This document shows, in pieces, positions 26,807-35,455 of a DNA stretch of 64,000 nt; positions within the stretch are counted from its first letter, which is position 1, and each line of letters opens with the position of its first letter. Source of the DNA: Martinezella rhizogenes (GTDB lineage: Bacteria; Pseudomonadota; Alphaproteobacteria; Rhizobiales; Rhizobiaceae). Below the pieces are notes generated by a model. The model saw only the letters and a program-made list of their open reading frames with translations. It did not search any database and was not told the origin of the DNA. Location: contig NZ_SGNY01000009.1 of the NCBI RefSeq assembly GCF_007002745.1, positions 186,001 through 250,000 of the forward strand, in the 5' to 3' direction. The position numbers and the translations under genes were made by a program.

Positions 26807-28756
26807 TCACCTGCGTTTGACCATGCGCCGAAGCAGGGAGCGGGACCTGCCCTTGCGAGGAGCGAGGTGGATATCGCTGACCAGTTTTGCGCCGCCCTCC
26901 CGACGTTCCAGCGTTATCTTTCGGCTGTGGAAAGCTTCCAGTTCGGCACGATGCGCGACACTGACGATCGTGGCATCGGGCAATTCATCGATCACCGTCT
27001 GCATCATCCTGTCCTGGCTCTTTTCATCCAGGGCCGCGGTTGCTTCGTCCATGACGATGATGTCAGGATCGTTCAGCAAAAGGCGCGCAAAGGTCAGCCT
27101 TTGCTTTTCACCGCCCGACAGCGTCTGGTCCCACGGCGCCTCTTCTTCCACCTTGTCCTTGAGGTGACCAAGGCCAACTTTGTCGAGGGCTGCCCCTATC
27201 TCTTCGAGGGTCCAGCTCTCGGCCGCCTGCGGATAACAAACCGCTCGACGCAGCGTGCCCGACGGAATGTATGGGCGCTGCGGCAACATGAAAAGCCGAC
27301 TGCCAGCGCGAAAGCTCACATCGCCACCGCCCCATGGCCACAGGCCGGCGATTGCGCGGACAAGCGTGCTTTTGCCCGATCCGGATTCCCCCGCAACCAG
27401 CACCCTCTCTCCCGGCCCTATTTCGACATCCGTCTCCTTGACAACAGCGGTACCGTCACCCAGCGAAACGGAAACATCCTTGAGGCTGAGCATTGTTTCG
27501 CCCTCCGTCTCACCGCGCACGATCCGTCCGAGGGTGTCGCTCTGTTCAGCCCGCTCGAGACCATCAAGCGACATCATCAGGGATGCGACGCGCCGTGCGC
27601 ATGCATTCCAGTCGGCCAGCCGGGGATAGTTATCGACCAGCCAGCCAAAGGCGGATTGAACGATGGTGAATGCCGATGCGGATTGCATGACTTCCCCAAG
27701 AGACATGCTTCCATCGAGAAACTTCGGTGCGCAAAGCAGAACCGGCACGACGGGAGCAATGAGCATCGACCCATGCGACACGATCGTGGTGCGCATATAT
27801 TGTTGCGCCATCAGCCGCCATTGCCGTCGAACATTGCCAAACCTCTTGTCGAGGTCGCTCCGTTCCTCCTCTTCGCCGCCAAGCAGGGCAATACTCTCGC
27901 CATTTTCCCTGACGCGCGTCAGCGTGTACCGGAATTCCGCCTCCAGCTGGTTCTTGACCTCGGACACTCGAACGAAGTTCCGGCCAATCAAAGCTATGGA
28001 ACTGGATGTAATGACGGCGTAAATCACTGCCGCAACCACGAGAAAGCCGGGTATTGTAATCCACACTCCAGCGACCGACAGCGTCAACGCCCCGCCAATC
28101 GTCCACAGGACAACGATAAAGGTGGAAGCCGACACAAACGCGGCGATGACACCTGCGACAAAATCCACCGGCGCCTCGGTGGCAATCCGTGTATCTTCCG
28201 ATAGCCTCGCCTCAGGATTTTGGTGATCGCCGTCGATCAGATTGAGCTGATAGTAACGGCCATTTGCGATCCATCGCGCGACCAGCAGCTTCGTCAGCCA
28301 TGAACGCCAGCGACGCTGAATCAGCATTCTTACATAGACCTGGGACGTCACGATCAGGACGCTTCCGAGGACCAGCGGCGGAAAGATGGATCCAAGAAAA
28401 TAGACGGTAGATGCGTCCCTCTTTTCAATCGCATCAAAAATCCCGCGATTCCAGATATTGATGCCATATTGGAAACCGACATTTATGCCGATCATCGCCA
28501 GCAGCCCGAGCGAGAACGGCCACGCCAGCCCATCACCACGGCGGCTCCAGTAACCGCGCGCGCTGATCCAGAAGCGCTTCAGCAGATATCTCTTTCGAGC
28601 CTGCTCGGCCTCCTCCGGCGTCAACCCGGAAGCGGGCTCTATTTCCTCGGGCGGGAGTGGATCATCCATGTCACGATCATCGGTCGTTGGCGCGTTTTTC
28701 GCACCATTCTGGCCGGTGCCATCGACCGGTTTCGGATTTGCGTCAGCATCGGTCAT
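26807..28756 (-). CDS. SbmA/BacA-like ABC transporter (fused permease-ATPase)
   Basis: A 649-residue protein. An acidic N-terminal tail of about 60 residues is followed by a six-helix membrane domain of the SbmA/BacA-YddA type (ARGYWSRRGDGLAWPFSL, YYQLNLIDGDHQNPEARLSED). The ATPase domain has Walker A GESGSGKST, signature LSGGEKQRL and Walker B IIVMDEATAAL. YddA-like proteins are ATP-driven relatives of the peptide importer BacA, which matters for rhizobial symbiosis and peptide resistance. Direction and substrate are uncertain. It is followed on the same strand, 114 bp upstream, by a MarR gene. Confidence 0.87.
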   Translation of the reverse strand: MTDADANPKPVDGTGQNGAKNAPTTDDRDMDDPLPPEEIEPASGLTPEEAEQARKRYLLKRFWISARGYWSRRGDGLAWPFSLGLLAMIGINVGFQYGINIWNRGIFDAIEKRDASTVYFLGSIFPPLVLGSVLIVTSQVYVRMLIQRRWRSWLTKLLVARWIANGRYYQLNLIDGDHQNPEARLSEDTRIATEAPVDFVAGVIAAFVSASTFIVVLWTIGGALTLSVAGVWITIPGFLVVAAVIYAVITSSSIALIGRNFVRVSEVKNQLEAEFRYTLTRVRENGESIALLGGEEEERSDLDKRFGNVRRQWRLMAQQYMRTTIVSHGSMLIAPVVPVLLCAPKFLDGSMSLGEVMQSASAFTIVQSAFGWLVDNYPRLADWNACARRVASLMMSLDGLERAEQSDTLGRIVRGETEGETMLSLKDVSVSLGDGTAVVKETDVEIGPGERVLVAGESGSGKSTLVRAIAGLWPWGGGDVSFRAGSRLFMLPQRPYIPSGTLRRAVCYPQAAESWTLEEIGAALDKVGLGHLKDKVEEEAPWDQTLSGGEKQRLTFARLLLNDPDIIVMDEATAALDEKSQDRMMQTVIDELPDATIVSVAHRAELEAFHSRKITLERREGGAKLVSDIHLAPRKGRSRSLLRRMVKRR

Positions 28757-28869
28757 GGATGCTTAAACGAACGGCGGTTTGAAAGGTTTCACGGCTGCGT
28801 GGCGGGTCGCGACAAATGGTTTCGCCGATACATATCTTCAGCGGTACCCGCTAAAATCCGCACCGAAAG

Positions 28870-29415
28870 CTACAATCGAGACTCGATATCCAGCACCAGC
28901 TTTTTCAGCAGTGTGGCAAGGTTTTCGCGCTCCTGCGGGCTGAGGCCTTGCAGGAAATCCACCTCGCTTGCCATGTCTTCGCGAAACGCCTTTTCGGCCA
29001 GTTCAATGCCGGCCGGCGCAAGGCAGACGACGACACTGCGCCCATCAAGCCTCGATTTTCTGCGCTCTATGAGCCCGGCCTTTTCCAATCGGTCAAGCCG
29101 GTGCGTCAGGCCACCCGAAGAGAGCATCAGCGTTGTGTACATCTCCGTTGGCGTCAACTGGTAGGGCGCTCCCGACCGTCTTAATGTCGCGATAACATCG
29201 AACTCGCCACGATCAAGGCCGAAGCGGGCAAACGTCTCTTCGATAGACGGCGCCAGAAGGTTGCTCAGCCGTTTGGCGCGTCCGAAGATGGCCATCGGCT
29301 CCGTATTGATATCGGGTAGTTCCTGCGCCCATTGGCCACGCAGACGGTCGACATGATCTTCCCTGTCAGTTTCAATCGTCCGATCCGTCGTCGCGTCCGG
29401 CATCGCCTGCTTCAT
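28870..29415 (-). CDS. MarR family transcriptional regulator
   Basis: A 181-residue MarR protein. The winged helix spans about 75-150: LTPTEMYTTLMLSSGGLTHRLDRLEKAGLIERRKSRLDGRSVVV in the family order, with the DGR wing. An N-terminal extension of about 25 residues is acidic. It diverges from a cupin/VOC operon across a 148-bp gap with three near-identical 18-bp palindromes, so it probably represses itself and that operon. Stress or phenolic-compound sensing is common in the family. Confidence 0.9.
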   Translation of the reverse strand: MKQAMPDATTDRTIETDREDHVDRLRGQWAQELPDINTEPMAIFGRAKRLSNLLAPSIEETFARFGLDRGEFDVIATLRRSGAPYQLTPTEMYTTLMLSSGGLTHRLDRLEKAGLIERRKSRLDGRSVVVCLAPAGIELAEKAFREDMASEVDFLQGLSPQERENLATLLKKLVLDIESRL

Positions 29416-29472
29416 CTCATCACCCCATCACCACTCTGAAAACCATATACGGCTTTACCTCTTCCGTGAATA

Positions 29473-29539
29473 TATCTTTGCGAGAAGATAGATATCTTGA
29501 CAGGAAGATAAATCCTGCATATATCTTCTCGCGAAGATA
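29473..29539. promoter_or_regulatory. Three 18-bp MarR-type operators
   Basis: tatctttgcgagaagata (29473-29490), tatcttgacaggaagata (29493-29510) and tatcttctcgcgaagata (29522-29539) share TATCTT-N6-(G)AAGATA symmetry; the third is a perfect palindrome. They start 20 and 29 bp apart. Position between the MarR gene and the cupin gene makes MarR binding likely. Confidence 0.8.
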
Positions 29540-29563
29540 GTTTTGTCTCAGGGAGGAGATCAG

Positions 29564-29899
29564 ATGTTTTCAATCCGCCGTCATCAGGAACCGAAAGCTG
29601 GCGAGAGCCGAACGGTACGTTATGAAGGATGCGAATACGGAAGCGGCGTATCCATCTTTCTCGTCAGCGCCGATCCGGGTCGCGGCCCTGATCTGCATGT
29701 TCATCCCTATCCGGAAACATGGGTCGTTCGAAAAGGCGAGGTCGAATTCACCATCGGCGACAGCCAGGCGCGTGGTTCATCCGGCGACATCATTGTCGGA
29801 CCTGCCAATATCCCCCACCGCTTCGAAAATATCGGCGCTGACCGGCTGGAGATCATCTGCATCCATCCGAGTGAGACCTTCCAGCAGACTTTTCTGTAG
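29564..29899 (+). CDS. Small cupin-domain protein
   Basis: A 111-residue single-domain cupin. I use the ATG at 29564, preceded by GGGAGGAG, not the TTG at 29543. Cupin motif 1 is visible as DLHVHPYPETWVVRKGEVEF (metal ligands His, His, Glu) and motif 2 as PANIPHRFENIG. Such proteins bind a metal and small ligands or act as isomerases or dioxygenases. It lies 27 bp before a VOC-family gene under likely MarR control, so a detoxification or aromatic-compound role is reasonable. Confidence 0.85.
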   Translation: MFSIRRHQEPKAGESRTVRYEGCEYGSGVSIFLVSADPGRGPDLHVHPYPETWVVRKGEVEFTIGDSQARGSSGDIIVGPANIPHRFENIGADRLEIICIHPSETFQQTFL

Positions 29900-29926
29900 T
29901 CCCTTTCCACCATGAGGAGAAAGACA

Positions 29927-30331
29927 ATGGCCAAGATGATTTTCCTGAACCTGCCGGTGAAAGACCTGGCTGCCTCAACCGCCTTCTATGAGGCAATCGG
30001 CTGTACGAAGAACGAGCAGTTCTCCAACGAAGTCGCAAGCTCGATGGTGTGGTCGGAGACCATCACCTTCCAGCTTCTGCAGCATGATTATTATAAAACC
30101 TTCACCACCAAATCGATCGCCGATGCCCACACAACAAATGGCATGCTGATCGCCCTTTCGCGCGACAGCCGAGACGAGGTCGACGCCATGGTCGAGGCCG
30201 CGGCAAAGGCCGGCGGGCAAGCGGATGTTCGAGAGCCGCAGGATTTGGGTTTCATGTATCTCCGCACCTTCGCCGATCCCGATGGTCACGTATTCGAACC
30301 CGCCTACATGAATTTGGGTGATGACGGCTGA
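29927..30331 (+). CDS. VOC/glyoxalase superfamily protein
   Basis: A 134-residue protein with the paired beta-alpha-beta-beta-beta modules of the VOC fold. The first module begins MIFLNLPVKDLAASTAFYEAIG, and the second ends DLGFMYLRTFADPDGHVFEPAYM. The pattern is close to the PhnB/lactoylglutathione-lyase-like group. I start at ATG 29927, which has GAGGAG 8 bases upstream; ATG 29912 overlaps that site. It is cotranscribed with the cupin. The substrate is unknown. Confidence 0.85.
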   Translation: MAKMIFLNLPVKDLAASTAFYEAIGCTKNEQFSNEVASSMVWSETITFQLLQHDYYKTFTTKSIADAHTTNGMLIALSRDSRDEVDAMVEAAAKAGGQADVREPQDLGFMYLRTFADPDGHVFEPAYMNLGDDG

Positions 30332-30458
30332 CCTGTGATGGGCATTTCGAGCACTATAATTCGAGTGCTGTCACGCCTTTGCCGGCCCGCATGTCTCTCC
30401 AAAAAACTCTGCCGCGCGGACATCATACCGCGCAGTAGATCGTCAGATATATTTGCGC

Positions 30459-31157
30459 TTAGCCCGTAACTTTGCGGAGTGATTTTTCAATCTCTCCTCC
30501 GCAATAAGCATCACCATAGTCTTCGAAGCTCCGGCGGCTCAAGGCGGCCAGCGGAGCTGTAGCCCCCACCCGACTGGAAAGGGCCCAGATGACTGGCGAA
30601 GTATCTTCGATAATGCCTTTAATGACTGGAAAGCGGTCAGCCATCGTTGTCCACAGCAGGGCGGTAACGATATCTGCGACGCCGGCTTTTTCCGTTCCAA
30701 GCATAAACCCGGAGTGAGCGGTCAGACCGTTTCTTGCCCCGGTATCTTCAAAAATGCGCAGCCACTTCTGCAAACGCGGGACGAACTCCTGCCATTTTTC
30801 TGGCGTCCACATCTCGCGCCCGCCATTGAGTGTCAGTTCATCAAGGACGTCATTGGCGTCGTTTACGACCTTGGCACTGAGCGCGCGACCCTCAGCCGCC
30901 GCCGGCAGGATATCCAGCCGCTCACCCAGATAGATGGTTATTGCCGGCATCTGAGAGATTGCGAAATTGCGCTGGCGATCAATCAGGACCGGCGGCCCCA
31001 TGAAAGCTATCGGCTGTTTTCCCACCTCACGATGCATAATATCGTCTATCGCATCGGTACCGTGTTCATCCCAGGAGCACCCGCCATGGGCCAGAATTCC
31101 CCTGATGAACTGGCCTCTGAACGGAACTGGCCAGTAATAAAGGCCGAAATCGCTCAT
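30459..31157 (-). CDS. Glutathione S-transferase family protein
   Basis: A 232-residue GST-like protein. The N-terminal thioredoxin-like half starts DFGLYYWPVPFRGQFIRGIL and contains the cis-Pro region GPPVLIDRQRNFAISQMPAI, which in GSTs holds the glutathione gamma-glutamyl contacts. The C-terminal helical half follows from residue 100. I moved the start to the ATG at 31157, which has a GGAGG site, cutting 45 residues of low-quality sequence from the open frame. It stands beside a cupin/VOC unit but is on the opposite strand. Substrate unknown. Confidence 0.82.
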   Translation of the reverse strand: MSDFGLYYWPVPFRGQFIRGILAHGGCSWDEHGTDAIDDIMHREVGKQPIAFMGPPVLIDRQRNFAISQMPAITIYLGERLDILPAAAEGRALSAKVVNDANDVLDELTLNGGREMWTPEKWQEFVPRLQKWLRIFEDTGARNGLTAHSGFMLGTEKAGVADIVTALLWTTMADRFPVIKGIIEDTSPVIWALSSRVGATAPLAALSRRSFEDYGDAYCGGEIEKSLRKVTG

Positions 31158-31329
31158 ATTGTCCTCCTGCTCCTTACGCAGACCACTAACGGCACTGGCT
31201 ATCGCCAGTTCCACCACGGCGCCCCTGTAAGGAAAGACGGGTCGCTGCACGCAGCCGTCGGCTCGATGTTCTAACATTGCTGACGATGACAACCGGGCGC
31301 GCCTGGGCTCAGAGCTATCAGCCGCGACT

Positions 31330-31626
31330 TCAATCCTCTGGTTCGAAGATCACGCGTATCAGGGTTCCGTCAGTCGCCGCGGCGCTGATTGCGCCTGCAG
31401 TCAACCGGAGCGGTCCGCGCGCGACAAGCGTTTCCGGCAAAGGCGTTTTTCCAGGACCTGGATCGATAAAGGCTGAACACTCATCATCCGAATTCAGCAT
31501 CGCCATGAACGATGTCGCGACAAGGTGCTGGCCGCAGGCGGCGCATCGCAGAATATACGAGCCGAAATGGATGACAGATTCGGTTTCGTCCAATCCGCAC
31601 GAGCCGCAGGCCAGCATGGTATTCAT
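31330..31626 (-). CDS. Small zinc-ribbon protein of unknown function
   Basis: A 98-residue protein with two CxxC pairs, Cys7/Cys10 and Cys28/Cys31, forming a likely zinc ribbon (ACGSCG ... RCAACG). The rest (KTPLPETLVARGPLRLTAGA) has no known motif. It precedes no obvious partner. The coding status rests on the paired cysteines and a codon pattern like its neighbours. Confidence 0.55.
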   Translation of the reverse strand: MNTMLACGSCGLDETESVIHFGSYILRCAACGQHLVATSFMAMLNSDDECSAFIDPGPGKTPLPETLVARGPLRLTAGAISAAATDGTLIRVIFEPED

Positions 31627-31662
31627 TGTAAAACATATCCCGAGCGCATCTGAACGGTGCCC

Positions 31663-31842
31663 CTATGACGCAGCGGCCAAAATGACCGCAATAGCAAGCA
31701 GCAACGGACCCATCCACCTGAAGTGACGAACCACCGGCGGCTGCGTCGGATTTTTCGATAGGGGCAGATGACCGAAACCTACGGCGGTCATCCACAGACC
31801 GGCACAAAACATGATGAATTCGTCGATATAAGCGGCGATCAT
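31663..31842 (-). CDS. Small membrane protein
   Basis: A 59-residue hydrophobic protein with two probable membrane helices (FIMFCAGLWMTAVGFGHL and WMGPLLLAIAVILAAAS). The ATG at 31842 has a GGGGGAAAT upstream; the open frame extends to 31878 without better support. It follows the dihydroxyacetone kinase gene by about 40 bp on the same strand. Function unknown. Confidence 0.5.
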   Translation of the reverse strand: MIAAYIDEFIMFCAGLWMTAVGFGHLPLSKNPTQPPVVRHFRWMGPLLLAIAVILAAAS

Positions 31843-31881
31843 GATTTCCCCCAAGCTACGAGTGGACGTATCGTCCACCGG

Positions 31882-33570
31882 CTATTCCCTGCCGATTGCT
31901 TCAAGCCAGATGCTGACGGCAACTGCGCCCGCATCGGGGTGCCCGACAGCCCGTTCACCGAGATAACTGGCGCGCCCGAGCCGTGGCTTCATGGATGTCG
32001 TTGCCTCGGCGCCCGCAACGCCCGCCGCCACTGCGGACCGCCAAGCCTCTTCCGTCGAAGCTCCCGCTGCAAGTTTATCCCGAAACGTTTCTGCCGCCGG
32101 ATGAAGCGCATCTATCATCGTGCGGTCCCCCGGCTTCGCACCGCCAAGTTCCGAGATCGCGATAACCGCTGCCACAAATGCTTCCGCCATCTGCTGAGCC
32201 GTCGGGCTTTCAATCGCGGCAAGATGGCGCGAGGCGCGCATCAGCGCCGTAGCGTAAAAGGGACCAGAACTTCCGCCAATCGCCCTGCGCATCGCATTCG
32301 CCATCGCCATCAGCCCATCGGCAACATCGCCGAAGTTTTCCTTTGGCAGTGCAAGGATCGCCTCGGCACCACGAACCATGCTTGCGCCAAGGTCACCATC
32401 ACCCGCAACACTATCCAGCTGCGTTAATTTGGGCTCTGCTGCAATCAAGGTTTTGGCAATCCGATCTGCGGCAGACCTCAGGCGATCACCGGCGGCGGTC
32501 ATCTTGTTTCCGACAGGCAGGCTCTTCTCGGCCCTTGCCGAGGGCAGGATTCGCGCTCGGTTCACCACACCGCCGCGTGGCCATGCGCCGGCGTCGGTTG
32601 GCGCGTCGATGAGGCCGAGCGCTGTCTCGTCGACATGCATGAGCGACAACGAAAAACCCGGCATATCCAGAGCGGAAAGGAAGGTGCCAGCCCATGCCCG
32701 CTCAACCACGACACCCATTTCTTCCAGTTGCGTGATCGCAGATCGCGCTACGATTGCGAGTTCCATTGGCGGCGTCGATCCCAGCCCGTTGACCAGCAAC
32801 GCGACCCGATCTCCGCTCTTTAGCCTGCCATCGGCTTTAATCGTTTCGAGGACCAGTTTCACAAGCTCGTCGGTCGATGCTATCGGCATCCGCCGGACGC
32901 CCTGTTCACCATGAATTCCAAGCCCGACTTCGATTTCCGCTTCGCCAAGCACAAAGCCCGGCCTGCCCACGGCCGGCAGAGTGCAGGAACCGAGCGATAT
33001 ACCCATGGAGGATGTTCTGTGGGCAGCGTCCCGTGCAATCCGGGCCACTTCATGCAGGGGAAGTCCCAACTCCGCGGCCGCGCCAGCGAGCTTGTGAACA
33101 AGGATTGTGCCCGCAATACCCCGGCGACGATCAGCGGGAACCGTGTCCTTTAATGCAACATCATCGGCAACGACCACAATCTCGACCGGAATTCCCTCAG
33201 CCCTTGCCAGTTCGGCTGCCAGTCCGAAATTCAACCGGTCACCCGTGTAATTCTTGACAATGACCAGAGCACCAGCGGGTCCAGCCGCAGCCCTGATACC
33301 GGCAAGAACCGCATCGGTGCTTGGCGATGTGAAGACATCGCCTGCCACGGCAACAGTCAGCATGCCCGCGCCGACATAACCTGCATGAGCCGGCTCATGT
33401 CCACTACCGCCGCCCGACAGAACCGCTACCTTGCGCTTTTCCGTTTCCGGAAGGCCGGAGCGGATAACAACGTTCTCATCTGCAAGCAGGACTGTGGCAG
33501 GGCTGAGCGCCACCGAACCTTCGAGCATGTCCCGCACGACGGTGGATGGGTCGTTAATGAGCTTCTTCAT
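31882..33570 (-). CDS. Dihydroxyacetone kinase, ATP-dependent, DhaK-DhaL fusion
   Basis: A 562-residue fused kinase starting at ATG 33570 (MKKLINDP), with GAGG upstream. Residues 1-330 are the DhaK domain: SGGGSGHEPAHAGYVG binds dihydroxyacetone, and His220 in GLGIHGEQG matches the residue that forms the hemiaminal bond in the Citrobacter enzyme. A linker of about 30 residues leads to the DhaL domain with DSVAGDGDLGASM near residue 385, which binds Mg-ATP, and GGSSGPFY. The product, dihydroxyacetone phosphate, enters glycolysis. It is a single-chain enzyme, not the PTS-type multi-subunit form. Confidence 0.93.
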   Translation of the reverse strand: MKKLINDPSTVVRDMLEGSVALSPATVLLADENVVIRSGLPETEKRKVAVLSGGGSGHEPAHAGYVGAGMLTVAVAGDVFTSPSTDAVLAGIRAAAGPAGALVIVKNYTGDRLNFGLAAELARAEGIPVEIVVVADDVALKDTVPADRRRGIAGTILVHKLAGAAAELGLPLHEVARIARDAAHRTSSMGISLGSCTLPAVGRPGFVLGEAEIEVGLGIHGEQGVRRMPIASTDELVKLVLETIKADGRLKSGDRVALLVNGLGSTPPMELAIVARSAITQLEEMGVVVERAWAGTFLSALDMPGFSLSLMHVDETALGLIDAPTDAGAWPRGGVVNRARILPSARAEKSLPVGNKMTAAGDRLRSAADRIAKTLIAAEPKLTQLDSVAGDGDLGASMVRGAEAILALPKENFGDVADGLMAMANAMRRAIGGSSGPFYATALMRASRHLAAIESPTAQQMAEAFVAAVIAISELGGAKPGDRTMIDALHPAAETFRDKLAAGASTEEAWRSAVAAGVAGAEATTSMKPRLGRASYLGERAVGHPDAGAVAVSIWLEAIGRE

Positions 33571-33827
33571 GCCGTATTCCTCGATTCGGGTCGCCGGTTG
33601 CTGGTGGAGGACGAGCCGCGCCCACTGCTGGCCCTGAACAAGCACGATCTCCCGGCCAATTTCAAGCTCGTGCGTTCGTCACGTGCGAACCACTGCCCAA
33701 TAAAATGTTGCGAGAAAAACGCCCCGCCTAAACGGGCGGCAGGTTTGTAAACCAATCGGCGCCGCAAAGTTTGAGTTGACCGTTTTCAATGGTGAGGTGA
33801 CACTTGTAGCAACGGACAGGGAGAAAG

Positions 33828-34136
33828 ATGATGGACGAGGCACAGCAATGGCGCCACATGGCAAGTGCGCCGAAAAACGGCAACCGGATCCTCGTAACGA
33901 TACGCTCGTCAGAACAGGGACCAGCCCAGGTAGATCTTGCATATTGGGCAAAGAGCGACCGGTTCGGCTCGGAAGGCTGGCGCGCTTCAGACTCGTCACC
34001 GGGCCGGATCATCGAATATGCCGAGCCGGAATTGAAGTGCTGGATGCCGGTCCCCCTCGCCAATGCCGACGGTCTCGCAATGCCATCTCCCTGGAAAGGC
34101 GAGGATGATCGCGAACTCGATGGATCGGGGATATGA
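33828..34136 (+). CDS. Conserved hypothetical protein
   Basis: A 102-residue soluble protein preceded by AGGGAGAAAG. Features are QWRHMASAPKNGNRILVTIR at the N-terminus and ELKCWMPVPLANADG near the end. The pattern (short beta-rich repeats with Trp and Pro) resembles small phage- and alphaproteobacteria-associated proteins of unknown function. I do not recognise a family with certainty. Confidence 0.6.
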   Translation: MMDEAQQWRHMASAPKNGNRILVTIRSSEQGPAQVDLAYWAKSDRFGSEGWRASDSSPGRIIEYAEPELKCWMPVPLANADGLAMPSPWKGEDDRELDGSGI

Positions 34137-34261
34137 GAGAGGGTACGGCCACGTTCCGATATAGAGAGCATTGTCGATCGTCGTCTCTCGATGGCCGACC
34201 GGCGGTATAGAGGGTCTGCGGCCCCTGACTGAGCGGCCTACACGCCGCCATGACTAAATAT

Positions 34262-35173
34262 TCAAACCTTGAAGCAATTCTCCCGATGCCACTGGAGAAA
34301 ATGTGGATGTGGCCGCTCAATCGATCGAAACGGCACGATCGCTCTTCCTGTCCTGTTGATCAAACCGCGGATGCTTTCTCGATCATTGGCATGACGTGAA
34401 ATCAGAATCTCGAGTTCATCCGAGAGGCCGATTAACCCACGATCGAACATCCAGTGCGCCGTTCCTGAAAGAGCGATGCCATTGCAAAGTATATCAGGGC
34501 CATTTGCCTCCACGGGACGTATATGCGCAGCATCGACTTCCGCACGTCCACCGCCATTGATAAGCTTCAGCCCCGTGATCGCACAGCGCTTGTCGTAAGC
34601 CTGCAAAACGAGCCGGCGAAACAGGCGATCTCGCACAATTCGTGATGAAAGCTGGGCAACACGCTCACGCTCTTCTTCGACCACGAAGGGCGCCTGAACC
34701 CGGTCGTCAAATCCGTCAGAAAGCCGCATCTCTCTCGGCTCGTCCAAACGCGGCAACTCGGGTTCCAGCTCATTCAGGCCAATCGACACGATGCGATTGA
34801 AATCCGCCGCTGATGTCGGGCGTACTGCCGCCTGTGCCCTACCAGAAATCCGGCCCTCTTCATTCAACAGACCGCGCTCGATGACGCCGTCTGGCCCACC
34901 GAACGGAACAGGATTGACAAAATCAAGGTAACTTCCCGGCTCAATCAACGCCAGATACATGCCGGCCGCCTTGGTGTCCGGAATAATCTGGGCAACTTTG
35001 GCGACAGCAAAATAACCACGCGTCGCTGCAACCTTGCGCGGCTCGTAATAGATGATCCAATCACCGAGACAAGCTTGTACACGACCGAGATATTGGCTCG
35101 GAAACTGGTACTGTTCAGCCGGACTGTCGTCGTAAATTGAATCTGAGCGATGAATGAAAATTCCGAATCCCAT
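34262..35173 (-). CDS. HNH endonuclease domain protein
   Basis: A 303-residue protein. The C-terminal half (about 195-265) carries an HNH nuclease core: CAITGLKLINGG, then EVDAAHIRPVEANGPD, then NGIALSGTAHWMFDRG, which provide the His-Asn-His set. The N-terminal half has FPSQYLGRVQACLGDWIIYYEPRK, which may be a target-recognition domain. The arrangement resembles putative HNH restriction endonucleases. No methyltransferase lies nearby, so a classical restriction system is not supported. Confidence 0.8.
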   Translation of the reverse strand: MGFGIFIHRSDSIYDDSPAEQYQFPSQYLGRVQACLGDWIIYYEPRKVAATRGYFAVAKVAQIIPDTKAAGMYLALIEPGSYLDFVNPVPFGGPDGVIERGLLNEEGRISGRAQAAVRPTSAADFNRIVSIGLNELEPELPRLDEPREMRLSDGFDDRVQAPFVVEEERERVAQLSSRIVRDRLFRRLVLQAYDKRCAITGLKLINGGGRAEVDAAHIRPVEANGPDILCNGIALSGTAHWMFDRGLIGLSDELEILISRHANDRESIRGLINRTGRAIVPFRSIERPHPHFLQWHRENCFKV

Positions 35174-35392
35174 GCCCGAATATTAGCATGATCAGGATAC
35201 AACAGCGCAATGTGCCTTCTCACATAAAGCGAAATCAGTGAGCACCAAATCGTTTATCGCATAGACTTAGCATGCCGCCAGAGCCATCATAGTGCCAGAA
35301 GCTGGCGTCTTTTCCGAGAGCGAAGGACGAGTTCGGAAGTCATCCGTATCTCAGTCATTGCGGGTTCGATCTGCCTGTTGGCTCAGTTGGAT

Positions 35393-35428
35393 GCCCTGCT
35401 TACATTACTGGCCCTGCTTACATTACCG
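35393..35428. repeat. 18-bp tandem duplication upstream of ggt
   Basis: Two adjacent 18-bp units, gccctgcttacattactg and gccctgcttacattaccg, differ at one base. They end 27 bp before the ggt start and may affect its promoter or leader. Confidence 0.7.
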
Positions 35429-35455
35429 ATGACGCGCCTCTGGAGGATAAATCTA

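Noticed and set aside
25756..35173. A defence island, given the DUF2161 and HNH proteins.
   Set aside because: The two are 8 kb apart and separated by metabolic and transport genes; no methyltransferase, toxin or phage gene is present.
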